Assembly (NCBI GenBank): GCA_045802605.1 | Contig: JBJMQS010000004.1 | Span: 1-29,863, forward strand | Source of the DNA: JBJMQS01 sp045802605 | GTDB lineage: Bacteria; Planctomycetota; Planctomycetia; Gemmatales; Gemmataceae | Reading direction: 5' to 3' | Length of the DNA: 29,863 nucleotides | Shown: positions 1 to 6,911 of the stretch, one piece after another | Numbering within the stretch: the first letter of the stretch is position 1 | Layout: every line of letters starts with the position of its first letter | Notes under the pieces: generated by a model | Seen by the model: the letters and a program-made list of their open reading frames with translations, nothing else | What the model was told of the DNA's origin: nothing | Database searches by the model: none | Translations under genes and position numbers: made by a program

Positions 1-1
1 G

Positions 2-418
2 ACGAGTTTTTCACCGGGACCTACCGGCAATGTGAACTTAGTGATGAATCCAGCGACTGGGCCTGCGACCAGTGTGACTATCACGTTCGCTGGCGCACTG
101 GCAGATGCGACCGCGTCACTGATTGATGGCTTTTACAACTTCTCGATTGATGCATCGAACGTGGTGGGACCCGGCGGCGCACTCGACGGGGGAGCCGGTT
201 CCGGATCAAATTACACTGTTTCTGGAAACACCACAAACAAATGGTACCGCCTCTTCGGCGACGTGAATGCCGATGGCACCGTGGACCAGAGCGATTACCT
301 CCTAACGGCCGGTTTGGTTAGTGGCGGGCCTAATACAATTATCGACTACAACAATGATGGCGATACCGATCAGAACGACTATCTAGAATTCCGTAAGCGA
401 ATCGCGATGGCCCCTTGA
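2..418 (+). CDS. Dockerin-type surface protein, C-terminal part (5' end outside window)
   Basis: The reading frame is open from the left edge to a TGA at 416-418, so only the C-terminal ~138 residues are present. The visible part has the tail of a beta-rich Ig-like domain (ATGPATSVTITFAG, then a LIDGFYNFSIDAS segment) followed by a KWYRLFGD linker and two dockerin/EF-hand-like calcium loops, DVNADGTVDQSDY and DYNNDGDTDQNDYLEFR. The same order of segments ends the next two proteins (to 2056 and 4122), so this is the first of three tandem paralogs. It is probably secreted and cell-surface or matrix associated; the role of dockerin-like ends in planctomycetes is not established. The first calcium repeat ends LLTAGLVSGG, where the paralogs have LAFRNALSGG or LKFRDALAGG. 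Confidence 0.85.
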   Translation, partial: TSFSPGPTGNVNLVMNPATGPATSVTITFAGALADATASLIDGFYNFSIDASNVVGPGGALDGGAGSGSNYTVSGNTTNKWYRLFGDVNADGTVDQSDYLLTAGLVSGGPNTIIDYNNDGDTDQNDYLEFRKRIAMAP

Positions 419-434
419 TCGCCAAATAGGCGAT
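418..434 (+). terminator. Weak hairpin just after the first dockerin gene
   Basis: ATCGCC and GGCGAT pair around a 5-base loop, starting on the last base of the stop codon, and only two further Ts follow. It could be a weak transcription terminator or simply an mRNA 3'-end structure. Confidence 0.25.
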
Positions 435-551
435 TTACGTCAAATGTGCTAGCTATGGCTGGGCCACCGGGCTACAATTAAGCCATCCGAGCCCGGAAAC
501 CGACCACTTCTTCGCGCGGCCTGTTCGAACCCCTAACGCGGAGCCTGCGCA

Positions 552-1592
552 ATGATCCCTCGACTCAATATCTCGCGCCGATCGCGCTGGCAATTTCGGC
601 CATTAGTGGAGCGCTGCGAAGCGCGAATCACCCCGGCGACCGCAACGCTTTCGTCGGGGGTGTTGACGGTCAATTTCACCAATGCGGGATCGGTCGCTGA
701 GAGCGTGACTTTGACTGATGACGGCACCAACATCACGCTCACTGGCAATGTTTCCGGCGCCACGTCCAATCCGGTAGGGAACGTCAACACCATCGTCTTG
801 CAAGACACCGCCGGCGGTACAACCCAGAGCGCGACATTCACCGGCTCGACTCCATTCGCATTGAAGGGCGGACTGTCATCCGCGGGAATTGAGACCGCCA
901 CATTTAGTACGGCCATCACAACATTGGGCACACTGTCGTTAACTGGCTCGGGCCAGATGGCGACCTTCAGTGCAACGGGCAACCATGCGATTCAGCTCGC
1001 CGTGGGCGCCGGCGTCACCGCACTGGTCAACGGTTCGTTCGACGCGACGAGTTTCGTGCAAGTGGACGGCACACTGGGCGGCAAAGGTTCGGTCGGCACC
1101 GTCACGGTGACGAACACCGGTCGCATCGCTCCGGGCAATAGCACCAATCGGCTGACCACCGGCAACGTCGTGTTCAATTCCGGTTCCGTCTTTGACTTCA
1201 AAGCCGGCGGTGTAAATGCCGGCGTGGATCAAGAACAACTTGCAATCACGGGCACCGTCGATTTAGGTGGCGCGACTTTGCAAGCGAGTTTCAATTATTT
1301 CCCGGGCTCGAAGCAGGCCTTCAAAATCATCGACAACGATGGCAGCGATGCGATCACTGGAACTTTCAATGGTTATACCGAAGGCGCGACGGTTACGATC
1401 GCCGGGCAGAATTTTACGCTCAGCTACCAGGGCGGTGACGGCAACGACGTGACGCTCACCGCTCCGCCGCCACCGAGCGTGCAGTCGGTAATCTTGGATG
1501 AAGGAACTGGGAACCGAACATTAATGGCATCGACGGCGAGGCCCAGCGTGCCATGGTGCGACGGATTCGCGTTGTCTTCACTGAGTCGGTGA
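552..1592 (+). CDS. Dockerin-family surface protein, N-terminal piece before a frameshift
   Basis: This is the first part of a secreted beta-rich protein homologous to the intact paralog at 2095-4122. ATG at 552 has GGAG at 540-543. The N-terminus (RRSRWQFRPLVERCEARITPA) carries the Arg-rich start plus LVERCExRITPA motif shared with that paralog. The middle is Ser/Thr/Gly-rich beta repeat. It has the shared segments FVQVDGTLGGKGSVGTVTVT and GRIAPGNSTNRL, and a DNDGSDAITGTF...GGDGNDVTLT block of the type found in autotransporter-like and planctomycete surface proteins. After ILDEGTG (to 1511) the frame goes wrong: the sequence expected from the paralog (INGIDG...QR..VRRIRV) continues in another frame from 1520. 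The last ~27 residues here are therefore out-of-frame and not part of the ancestral protein. Confidence 0.75.
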   Translation: MIPRLNISRRSRWQFRPLVERCEARITPATATLSSGVLTVNFTNAGSVAESVTLTDDGTNITLTGNVSGATSNPVGNVNTIVLQDTAGGTTQSATFTGSTPFALKGGLSSAGIETATFSTAITTLGTLSLTGSGQMATFSATGNHAIQLAVGAGVTALVNGSFDATSFVQVDGTLGGKGSVGTVTVTNTGRIAPGNSTNRLTTGNVVFNSGSVFDFKAGGVNAGVDQEQLAITGTVDLGGATLQASFNYFPGSKQAFKIIDNDGSDAITGTFNGYTEGATVTIAGQNFTLSYQGGDGNDVTLTAPPPPSVQSVILDEGTGNRTLMASTARPSVPWCDGFALSSLSR

Positions 1593-2056
1593 ATTTCTCG
1601 CTTCCGGTGGTCCAGGCATTCACACTGCACCGCAATGGGCCCCACAGCGCGACAGCAGGACCAGATGCGAATGTGGGTCTCACCGCCTCACCCGCGATCG
1701 GACCGACAAATTCCGTGATTTTGACGTTCAGCGGCCCAGTGATCGATTCGACTTTCTCATTGATCGATGGCGTCTATGATTTCACGATTGATGCGTCCAA
1801 AATCTCCGGCCTTGCTGGGAACTTGAATGGCAGTGGCAGCGGAGTCGGGACCAATTACACGGTCGTGGGAAATACCGCAAATAAATGGTATCGGTTTTTT
1901 GGAGATGGCAACGGAGACGGCGCCGTGGATCAAACTGACTACTTGGCCTTCCGCAATGCGCTATCCGGTGGACCCAAAAGTGTGTTCAACATTGGCGGAG
2001 GTATTTCGCAATCGGATTATCTGGAATTCCGCAAACGCCTGGCAGGTGCCCCGTAA
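1553..2056 (+). CDS. Dockerin-family surface protein, C-terminal piece after the frameshift
   Basis: This is the continuation of the protein started at 552, in the frame shifted by one missing (or two extra) bases. The homologous frame resumes at about 1520 (INGIDGEAQRAMVRRIRV); ATG 1553 is merely the first Met of that frame and has no convincing ribosome site. The piece holds the Ig-like domain (VVFTESVNFS ... LIDGVYDFTIDASKISG) and a C-terminal dockerin-like pair. The first loop, DGNGDGAVDQTDYLAFR, keeps the calcium ligands. The second reads NIGGGISQSDYLEFR, in which the acidic ligands are lost. Together 552-2056 is one gene that is a pseudogene, a sequencing error, or (less likely) a frameshift-expressed protein. 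Confidence 0.7.
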   Translation: MVRRIRVVFTESVNFSLPVVQAFTLHRNGPHSATAGPDANVGLTASPAIGPTNSVILTFSGPVIDSTFSLIDGVYDFTIDASKISGLAGNLNGSGSGVGTNYTVVGNTANKWYRFFGDGNGDGAVDQTDYLAFRNALSGGPKSVFNIGGGISQSDYLEFRKRLAGAP

Positions 2057-2080
2057 CGAGAGTGGACTCGTCGCTTCGAC

Positions 2081-2087
2081 GAGGAGG
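2081..2087 (+). promoter_or_regulatory. Strong Shine-Dalgarno site for the intact dockerin gene
   Basis: GAGGAGG lies 7 bases before ATG 2095 and fixes that start. The upstream paralog ends only 38 bases earlier, so the two could be co-transcribed. Confidence 0.7.
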
Positions 2088-2094
2088 TTAGACC

Positions 2095-4122
2095 ATGTCG
2101 CCGCATCTTCGGACTTCGAGGCAACGTCGCTGGCAATTCCGCCCCATCGTGGAGCGTTGCGAACCACGGATCACGCCGGCGACGGCGGCATTCAGCAGCG
2201 GCGTTTTGACGATCACCTTTACGAGCACGGGAACAACGGCGGATTCTGCAAGTTTGACCCAGGGCAGTACGGGCTGGCAATTCAGCGGAATCCAAAATCC
2301 GCAGGTGGTCCCGTCTCCAGCGAGTGTTTCGAAGATCGTGGTGCAAGACAGCGGAGGCAGCACAAATCAGAGCTTTAATTTGGGAGCTTCATCGTCATCC
2401 ATTACGGTCGCCTTGAGCGGTGGGCTATCTTGCTCCGGTATCGAGAGCGTTAGTTTCGGATCTATCGATGCCGGGTCGAGCAATATTGCTGCAACCTCCG
2501 CCAGCTCAATTAGCGTCGGCTCCATAGTGTCGTGTAACGATTTGACATTGGCGGCTAACCAGATTGCGTTGAGTAGCACGATTTCAGTCAACGGCAACGT
2601 GTCTCTAACTCCGGCGTCCGGCTCGAATCATCAGATCTCTTTATCCGGCAAATTGACCGTGGGCGGCGACATTACAGTCGATGGCGGTTCCGCATCGATC
2701 TCCTCTTCCACGATTGCGGTGGGAGGTAAATTCACGCTGACGAGCTCAGCAGACGTGAGTCTTGGTGTGATAAACATGACTGTCGGCGGGACGGTCGCAG
2801 TGACGGGTTCCTCGTCTTTATCGTTGAGGGCAACGTTGACGAGTGGCGGCGATATCACATTCAATTCGTCGAGCACAATTGACCAGTATGGTCGAACGAT
2901 CAAATCGACTAACGGCAATATTGCCTTCAACTCGACCGGCCTGACCCAATCGTTCAGTGGCACTGTGCAAGCGGCCGCCGGAACGCTCACAGTAAATAGT
3001 CCCGGACACAAATCCACGCTTGTATCGACCAACAACAAAGCAGCGCAACTCGCCATTGTGGCGGCATCGACAACTACGGTGAATGGCGCCCTATCGGCAA
3101 CCGGATTCGTGCAAGTGGATGGCACACTGACAGGCGGCGGCACAATCGGCACTGTAACTGTGACCAATGGTGGGCGTCTCGCGCCCGGGAACAGCACTTC
3201 GCGCCTGTCCACCGGCAATATTGTGCTTAACACTGGATCGATATTCGACATTCACGTCAACCAAGTGCCCGGCTACGACATGGAGCAACTCGTTGTCGCC
3301 GGGACGGTGAACCTCGGCGATGCGACTCTCCAAGCGAGCGCAGGATATTTTCAATCCAATCAAGATTTTAAGATCATCGACAACGACGGCACCGATGCGA
3401 TCACAGGTACCTTTACCGGCTTGCCCGAGGGCGCTACCGTCAGTCTGAATAGTTCGATTTTCACGATCAGTTACGTTGGCGGTGACGGCAACGATGTCAC
3501 TCTGACCGCTCCCACGGTGTCCGGTCCGCAAGCTCCGGTGGTGACGAGTATTATTCTTGACGAAGGAACCGGCGGACTCATCAACGGAATCGACGGAACC
3601 AAGCAGCGCTCTGAAATTCGACGAATCCGCGTGACATTTAGTGAGCCTGTGAATTTCAGTGGAGCAGTTGCGAACGCGTTTAGCTTGAACCGAAGCGCGA
3701 CTAGCCTCTCTACTCCTGCTGGGGGCACGGGCACGGTTTCGATTGTTGCGAATCCGGCTACCGGACCTGCGAGTTTCGTAACGCTGACCTTTGGCGCCGG
3801 CACGTTTGTTGACGCCACCGCCTCCCTGCAAGATGGTATTTACAACTTCTCAATTAACGCATCGCAAGTCTCCGGGGCTGCGGGCAATCTGAATGGTAGC
3901 GGCTACGGAGCAGGAACCAGCTATTCGATCACCGGTTCTTACGCGAACAAGTGGTTTCGTTTCTATGGAGATTTCAACGCCGATGGAAGCGTCGATCAGG
4001 TCGATTACCTGAAATTCCGCGATGCCCTAGCCGGCGGCCCGAACCGAATCTTCGATTTCGATAACAACGGTGAAGTTGACCAGACCGATTATCTCCGCTT
4101 CCGGCAGAACATTTCCGGCTAA
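2095..4122 (+). CDS. Large secreted beta-rich protein with C-terminal dockerin-like repeats
   Basis: This is the intact member (675 aa) of the tandem family. Residues ~5-30 are an Arg-rich start followed by IVERCEPRITPATA, the LExR..P-type N-terminal motif seen on many planctomycete exported proteins; there is no classical hydrophobic signal peptide. Residues ~30-330 are Ser/Thr/Gly-rich beta-strand repeats. From ~330 come FVQVDGTLTGGGTIGTVTVT, LAPGNSTSRLSTGN and the DNDGTDAITGTFTG...GGDGNDVTLT block. From ~480 there is an Ig-like domain (IILDEGTGG, IRVTFSEPVNFS, LQDGIYNFSINAS). The last ~55 residues are two EF-hand-like loops, DFNADGSVDQVDYLKFR and DFDNNGEVDQTDYLRFR. The likely place is the cell surface or extracellular matrix, with calcium-stabilised C-terminus. 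No enzymatic domain is recognised; an adhesin or structural role is inference. Confidence 0.85.
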   Translation: MSPHLRTSRQRRWQFRPIVERCEPRITPATAAFSSGVLTITFTSTGTTADSASLTQGSTGWQFSGIQNPQVVPSPASVSKIVVQDSGGSTNQSFNLGASSSSITVALSGGLSCSGIESVSFGSIDAGSSNIAATSASSISVGSIVSCNDLTLAANQIALSSTISVNGNVSLTPASGSNHQISLSGKLTVGGDITVDGGSASISSSTIAVGGKFTLTSSADVSLGVINMTVGGTVAVTGSSSLSLRATLTSGGDITFNSSSTIDQYGRTIKSTNGNIAFNSTGLTQSFSGTVQAAAGTLTVNSPGHKSTLVSTNNKAAQLAIVAASTTTVNGALSATGFVQVDGTLTGGGTIGTVTVTNGGRLAPGNSTSRLSTGNIVLNTGSIFDIHVNQVPGYDMEQLVVAGTVNLGDATLQASAGYFQSNQDFKIIDNDGTDAITGTFTGLPEGATVSLNSSIFTISYVGGDGNDVTLTAPTVSGPQAPVVTSIILDEGTGGLINGIDGTKQRSEIRRIRVTFSEPVNFSGAVANAFSLNRSATSLSTPAGGTGTVSIVANPATGPASFVTLTFGAGTFVDATASLQDGIYNFSINASQVSGAAGNLNGSGYGAGTSYSITGSYANKWFRFYGDFNADGSVDQVDYLKFRDALAGGPNRIFDFDNNGEVDQTDYLRFRQNISG

Positions 4123-4254
4123 GTTCCACGCGTAGAACCGCTGCGAAGCTGTATCGATTATTTCGCTTTCAGAAACTCTGCCCAACTTTCCGATACTACG
4201 GACGAGGACGGTTCGGACCGGGCGCGCTCGGTGTCGGCCGTGGGGGGAGCTTTC

Positions 4255-5097
4255 ATGCGGCGAGCGGGAATCCAAATCGCGTTGATCTTCGCCGCGACGC
4301 TCTCCAGCGGCTGCTTGAGCCGGGCCCTTTACACGGTTGCCACGCCGCCGCCGGACATCCAGCCGCCGCCCGAGGGCACGGTGCCGGTGGAGTTGAACAA
4401 GATCACGCTGCCGCCCTATATGATTGAGCCGCCGGACGTGGTGTTCGTCGAAGTGGTGATGCCGCCGCTCAATCCAGACAAGCAGCCATACTCAACCGCT
4501 TTGCCGCCGCAACCCATTAGCGGCCAGTTCCTGGTCGGGCCCGACGGCACAATCGGCCTGGGCATTTACGGCACGGTGCAGATCGCGGGCATGACCCGCG
4601 ATCAGGCCCGCGAGCACATTCGCGAGTTCGTCGCCAAGGTGGCCGAGAAGAAGCCGGAAGCCCTGCAAGTCACCGTCGATATCGCCGCTTACAACAGCAA
4701 GGTCTATTACGTCTTCACCGACGGCGCAGGGTTCGGCGAACCGATGTATTCCTTCCCATGCACCGGCAACGAGACGGTGCTCGACGCGCTGGCCCGCATC
4801 GGCGGCGTGCCGTCGGTCGGCTCGAAGCACCACATCTGGATCGCGCGCCGCAGTTGCCACGGCGGCCACGAGCAGATTCTGCCGGTGGATTACTGCAAGA
4901 CCGCGATGGAAGGCATCACGCTGACGAACTACCAAGTGCTGCCGGGCGATCGCATTTACGTGCAATCGCAGCCGATCATCAGCTTCGACAACGCCCTGGC
5001 GAAGATATTTTCGCCAATCGAGCGGACGTTCGGTGTGGTATTGTTAGGCAGTACGACGGTGAACACGATCAGCGGCCGCTTCGCCACGACGCGGTAA
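4255..5097 (+). CDS. Polysaccharide biosynthesis/export lipoprotein (Wza-like)
   Basis: The 280-residue product starts with a lipoprotein signal: MRR, a hydrophobic stretch, then lipobox LSSGC with Cys20 as the lipidation site. A proline-rich linker leads into the poly-export domain (YMIEPPDVVFVEV, then GQFLVGPDGTIGLGIYGTVQIAG and MTRDQAREHI). A SLBB/beta-grasp region follows (VTVDIAAYNSKVYYVF, ETVLDALARIGGVPSV, YQVLPGDRIYV). Proteins of this family form the outer-membrane exit channel for exopolysaccharide or capsule. ATG 4255 is preferred over GTG 4231 because it begins the lipoprotein signal and has a GGGGGGAG tract 6-8 bases upstream. No polymerase, kinase or glycosyltransferase sits beside it here, so its polymer is unknown. 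Confidence 0.88.
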   Translation: MRRAGIQIALIFAATLSSGCLSRALYTVATPPPDIQPPPEGTVPVELNKITLPPYMIEPPDVVFVEVVMPPLNPDKQPYSTALPPQPISGQFLVGPDGTIGLGIYGTVQIAGMTRDQAREHIREFVAKVAEKKPEALQVTVDIAAYNSKVYYVFTDGAGFGEPMYSFPCTGNETVLDALARIGGVPSVGSKHHIWIARRSCHGGHEQILPVDYCKTAMEGITLTNYQVLPGDRIYVQSQPIISFDNALAKIFSPIERTFGVVLLGSTTVNTISGRFATTR

Positions 5098-5111
5098 TGG
5101 TAGTGTGATTT

Positions 5112-5184
5112 TGTAGCCGTGGGCTTCAGCCCGCGTCGGGACCAAACGATTGCCAGGAAACGCGGGCTAAAGCCCGCGGCTACA
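5112..5184. repeat. Inverted repeat, GTAGCC(G/C)... family
   Basis: The arms at 5112-5135 and 5161-5184 are inverted copies, starting TGTAGCCGTGGGCTTCAGCC on the left and ending AAAGCCCGCGGCTACA on the right, with a 25-base spacer. Each arm is itself a partial palindrome. It fills the gap between the export lipoprotein and the next secreted protein. This looks like a REP-like dispersed element and could act as an mRNA hairpin. Confidence 0.75.
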
Positions 5185-5201
5185 AAGACCAAGAAATCAA
5201 A

Positions 5202-5729
5202 ATGAAACGCCGGCTCATTACTCTTGGTTGGCTCGCAATCGGCTCGGTCGTTTTCGCCCAATCACCCGACGATCAGGGCCGCACGCCGGCCTATGGCGGC
5301 CCGACCACCAATGCCGCCATTCCGCAGAATCAACAGCCGCTTGGCCGGTACCCGACGCCTAACAACCCAGCGACCATGCCGCAGCCATATCGGTCGCCGC
5401 GGCCAGGCTTGAATCCGTACCTGAATCTCTCCCGCGGCGGCAACGGCTTGAATGCCGTCGATTACTACAACTTCGTTCGGCCCGCCGAGCAATCACTTGG
5501 CTGGTACTCCGGGCGGCAACCCGGTCCATACACGCCGTCGTACCGCTACGGTGGAACGACACTCGAGCCGGAAGTGCAGGTTGATCCGAGCACTTCACTG
5601 CGACCGGCGGGCACTCCAAGCGCGTTCATGAACACCGGCCGATACTTCAACTCGATGGGCACCATTGGTGCGGTGACTCAACCGCAACAACAACAGCAAC
5701 AACAACGCACTACGGCCGGACGCCGCTAA
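5202..5729 (+). CDS. Secreted Pro/Gln/Asn-rich hypothetical protein
   Basis: The product has 175 residues. MKRRLITLGWLAIGSVVFAQ is a typical signal peptide with likely cleavage after FAQ. The mature part is rich in Pro, Gly, Asn, Gln and Tyr (for example PYRSPRPGLNPYLNLSRGG and NAVDYYNFVRPAEQSLGWYSG) and has no recognised domain. It ends in seven consecutive glutamines and a basic tail, RTTAGRR. It lies 104 bases downstream of the export lipoprotein and is followed by a second secreted Pro-rich protein, which suggests an envelope or matrix-related set. The function is unknown. Confidence 0.75.
   Translation: MKRRLITLGWLAIGSVVFAQSPDDQGRTPAYGGPTTNAAIPQNQQPLGRYPTPNNPATMPQPYRSPRPGLNPYLNLSRGGNGLNAVDYYNFVRPAEQSLGWYSGRQPGPYTPSYRYGGTTLEPEVQVDPSTSLRPAGTPSAFMNTGRYFNSMGTIGAVTQPQQQQQQQRTTAGRR
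5685..5705 (+). repeat. CAA/CAG trinucleotide tract coding polyglutamine
   Basis: Seven glutamine codons in a row (six CAA, one CAG) lie near the 3' end of the secreted protein gene. Such tracts can change length by replication slippage without breaking the frame. Confidence 0.8.
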
Positions 5730-5733
5730 GTAG

Positions 5734-5754
5734 GTCCCGCCTCTCGGGCGGGAC
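5734..5754. terminator. Perfect GC hairpin between the two secreted-protein genes
   Basis: GTCCCGCC pairs with GGCGGGAC around a 5-base loop, right after the stop at 5729. No long T run follows, so it is either a weak terminator or a dispersed hairpin repeat. Confidence 0.5.
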
Positions 5755-5767
5755 TTCCCTCGCAAGG

Positions 5768-6463
5768 ATGCGAACCGTGATCCACGCAAAACGACCTCAT
5801 CGCTGGCTGGCCGCCGCCGTACTGATCGCCGGGGCCGCGCCGCTCGCCGCACAAACGCCGACGCAACAATCGCCCGCAGTCGCACTCCGACCGGAGCCGC
5901 TCGGTGCGGGGATGATTCCTCCGTCCGCGTACGCTCCCAGCGCGCCGAAGGCGGATGCAGGATTGGAACCCGCCGGGTTCTTCCCCACGCAGATGTCGAA
6001 GCCCAACGCCGCTCCGCCGCCGCCGATCAATCCACCGGCGACCGCACAACAACGAACCACCAGTTACAGCGCGCCCGGCCAACCGTGGCGCTGGCACGGC
6101 TATGGAACCGTGAACGCCCAACTCGCGGGTCGTCAAACTCCAATCGCCACCTCGACGACAGTGGCACCGGTGATGGCGGCTCCTGCAAATATCGGCGCAC
6201 CGCGGCTCAACAACCCGGAGCCGAATTGGGGCAATCCGCCAGTGCAGCAACAGCCCGCGCCGACAGTCGAAGGCCCCACGATGCCGCCGCAAGCGCCGCC
6301 AACGGCTCCGGCCATCGCGCCATCCACGGACCTCCGGCTCAATTCGCCGCCGCTGCCGCGCTCGGTGCCGCCGCAAACGATTGAACCCTGGAATGGCGTA
6401 CCCAGCGCCATGACCCCCGACATGTGGCGCCCGGCTGTTGTTCGAGCCAGTTCGCAACAATAA
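5768..6463 (+). CDS. Secreted Pro/Ala-rich hypothetical protein
   Basis: The product has 231 residues. A basic N-terminus (MRTVIHAKRPHR) precedes a hydrophobic stretch (WLAAAVLIAGAAPLAAQ) with an Ala-X-Ala-like cleavage site, so it is probably exported. The rest is low-complexity Pro/Ala/Gln sequence (for example PNAAPPPPINPPATAQQ and MPPQAPPTAPAIAP) without a recognised domain. AAGGATGCG places a short purine-rich site just before ATG 5768. It is transcribed in the same direction as the export lipoprotein and the previous secreted protein, but a GC hairpin lies in between. It might be a flexible cell-envelope linker protein; the function is unknown. Confidence 0.7.
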   Translation: MRTVIHAKRPHRWLAAAVLIAGAAPLAAQTPTQQSPAVALRPEPLGAGMIPPSAYAPSAPKADAGLEPAGFFPTQMSKPNAAPPPPINPPATAQQRTTSYSAPGQPWRWHGYGTVNAQLAGRQTPIATSTTVAPVMAAPANIGAPRLNNPEPNWGNPPVQQQPAPTVEGPTMPPQAPPTAPAIAPSTDLRLNSPPLPRSVPPQTIEPWNGVPSAMTPDMWRPAVVRASSQQ

Positions 6464-6520
6464 GATCCCTCTTGAATCCATTCGGCCGCACGGCCCGAAT
6501 CGCCGCCATGAGGTGACACC

Positions 6521-6910
6521 ATGCCCCGCGTCGTTCACTTTGAAATCCATGCCGACGATCCGCAGCGAGCGATTCGCTTTTACACCGAGCTCTTCGGTTG
6601 GAAGTTTCAGTCGTGGGGCGGGCCGATGGAGTATTGGCTCATCACCACCGGCGATGCCAGTGCGCCGGGCATCAACGGCGGGCTCGTGCGTCGCCGTGGC
6701 CCCGCGCCAGCCGACGACGCGCCATGCAATAGCTATCCATGCACGGTCGATGTGGGCAATGTGGATGAGTTGTTCACCAAAGCGACGCAACTCGGCGGCA
6801 AAGTTGCGGTGCCCAAGATGCCGATTCCCGGCGTCGGTTGGCTGGCTTACTGCAAAGACACCGAAAACAACGTTTTTGGAATGATGGTCAACGACCCATC
6901 CGCGAAGTGA
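6521..6910 (+). CDS. VOC family protein (glyoxalase/bleomycin-resistance fold)
   Basis: The product has 129 residues, the usual length for a single-domain vicinal oxygen chelate protein. The first half has the typical start VVHFEIHADDPQRAIRFYTELFGW. The second half has VDVGNVDELFTKATQLGGKV, then GVGWLAYCKDTENNVFGMMVND, the strand pair with the conserved D/E-x-x-N-x-F-G signature. The family covers lyases, dioxygenases and resistance proteins, so the substrate cannot be told from sequence. ATG 6521 follows GAGGTGACACC. It is convergent with the diguanylate cyclase gene, with one base between the two stop codons. Confidence 0.88.
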   Translation: MPRVVHFEIHADDPQRAIRFYTELFGWKFQSWGGPMEYWLITTGDASAPGINGGLVRRRGPAPADDAPCNSYPCTVDVGNVDELFTKATQLGGKVAVPKMPIPGVGWLAYCKDTENNVFGMMVNDPSAK

Positions 6911-6911
6911 G

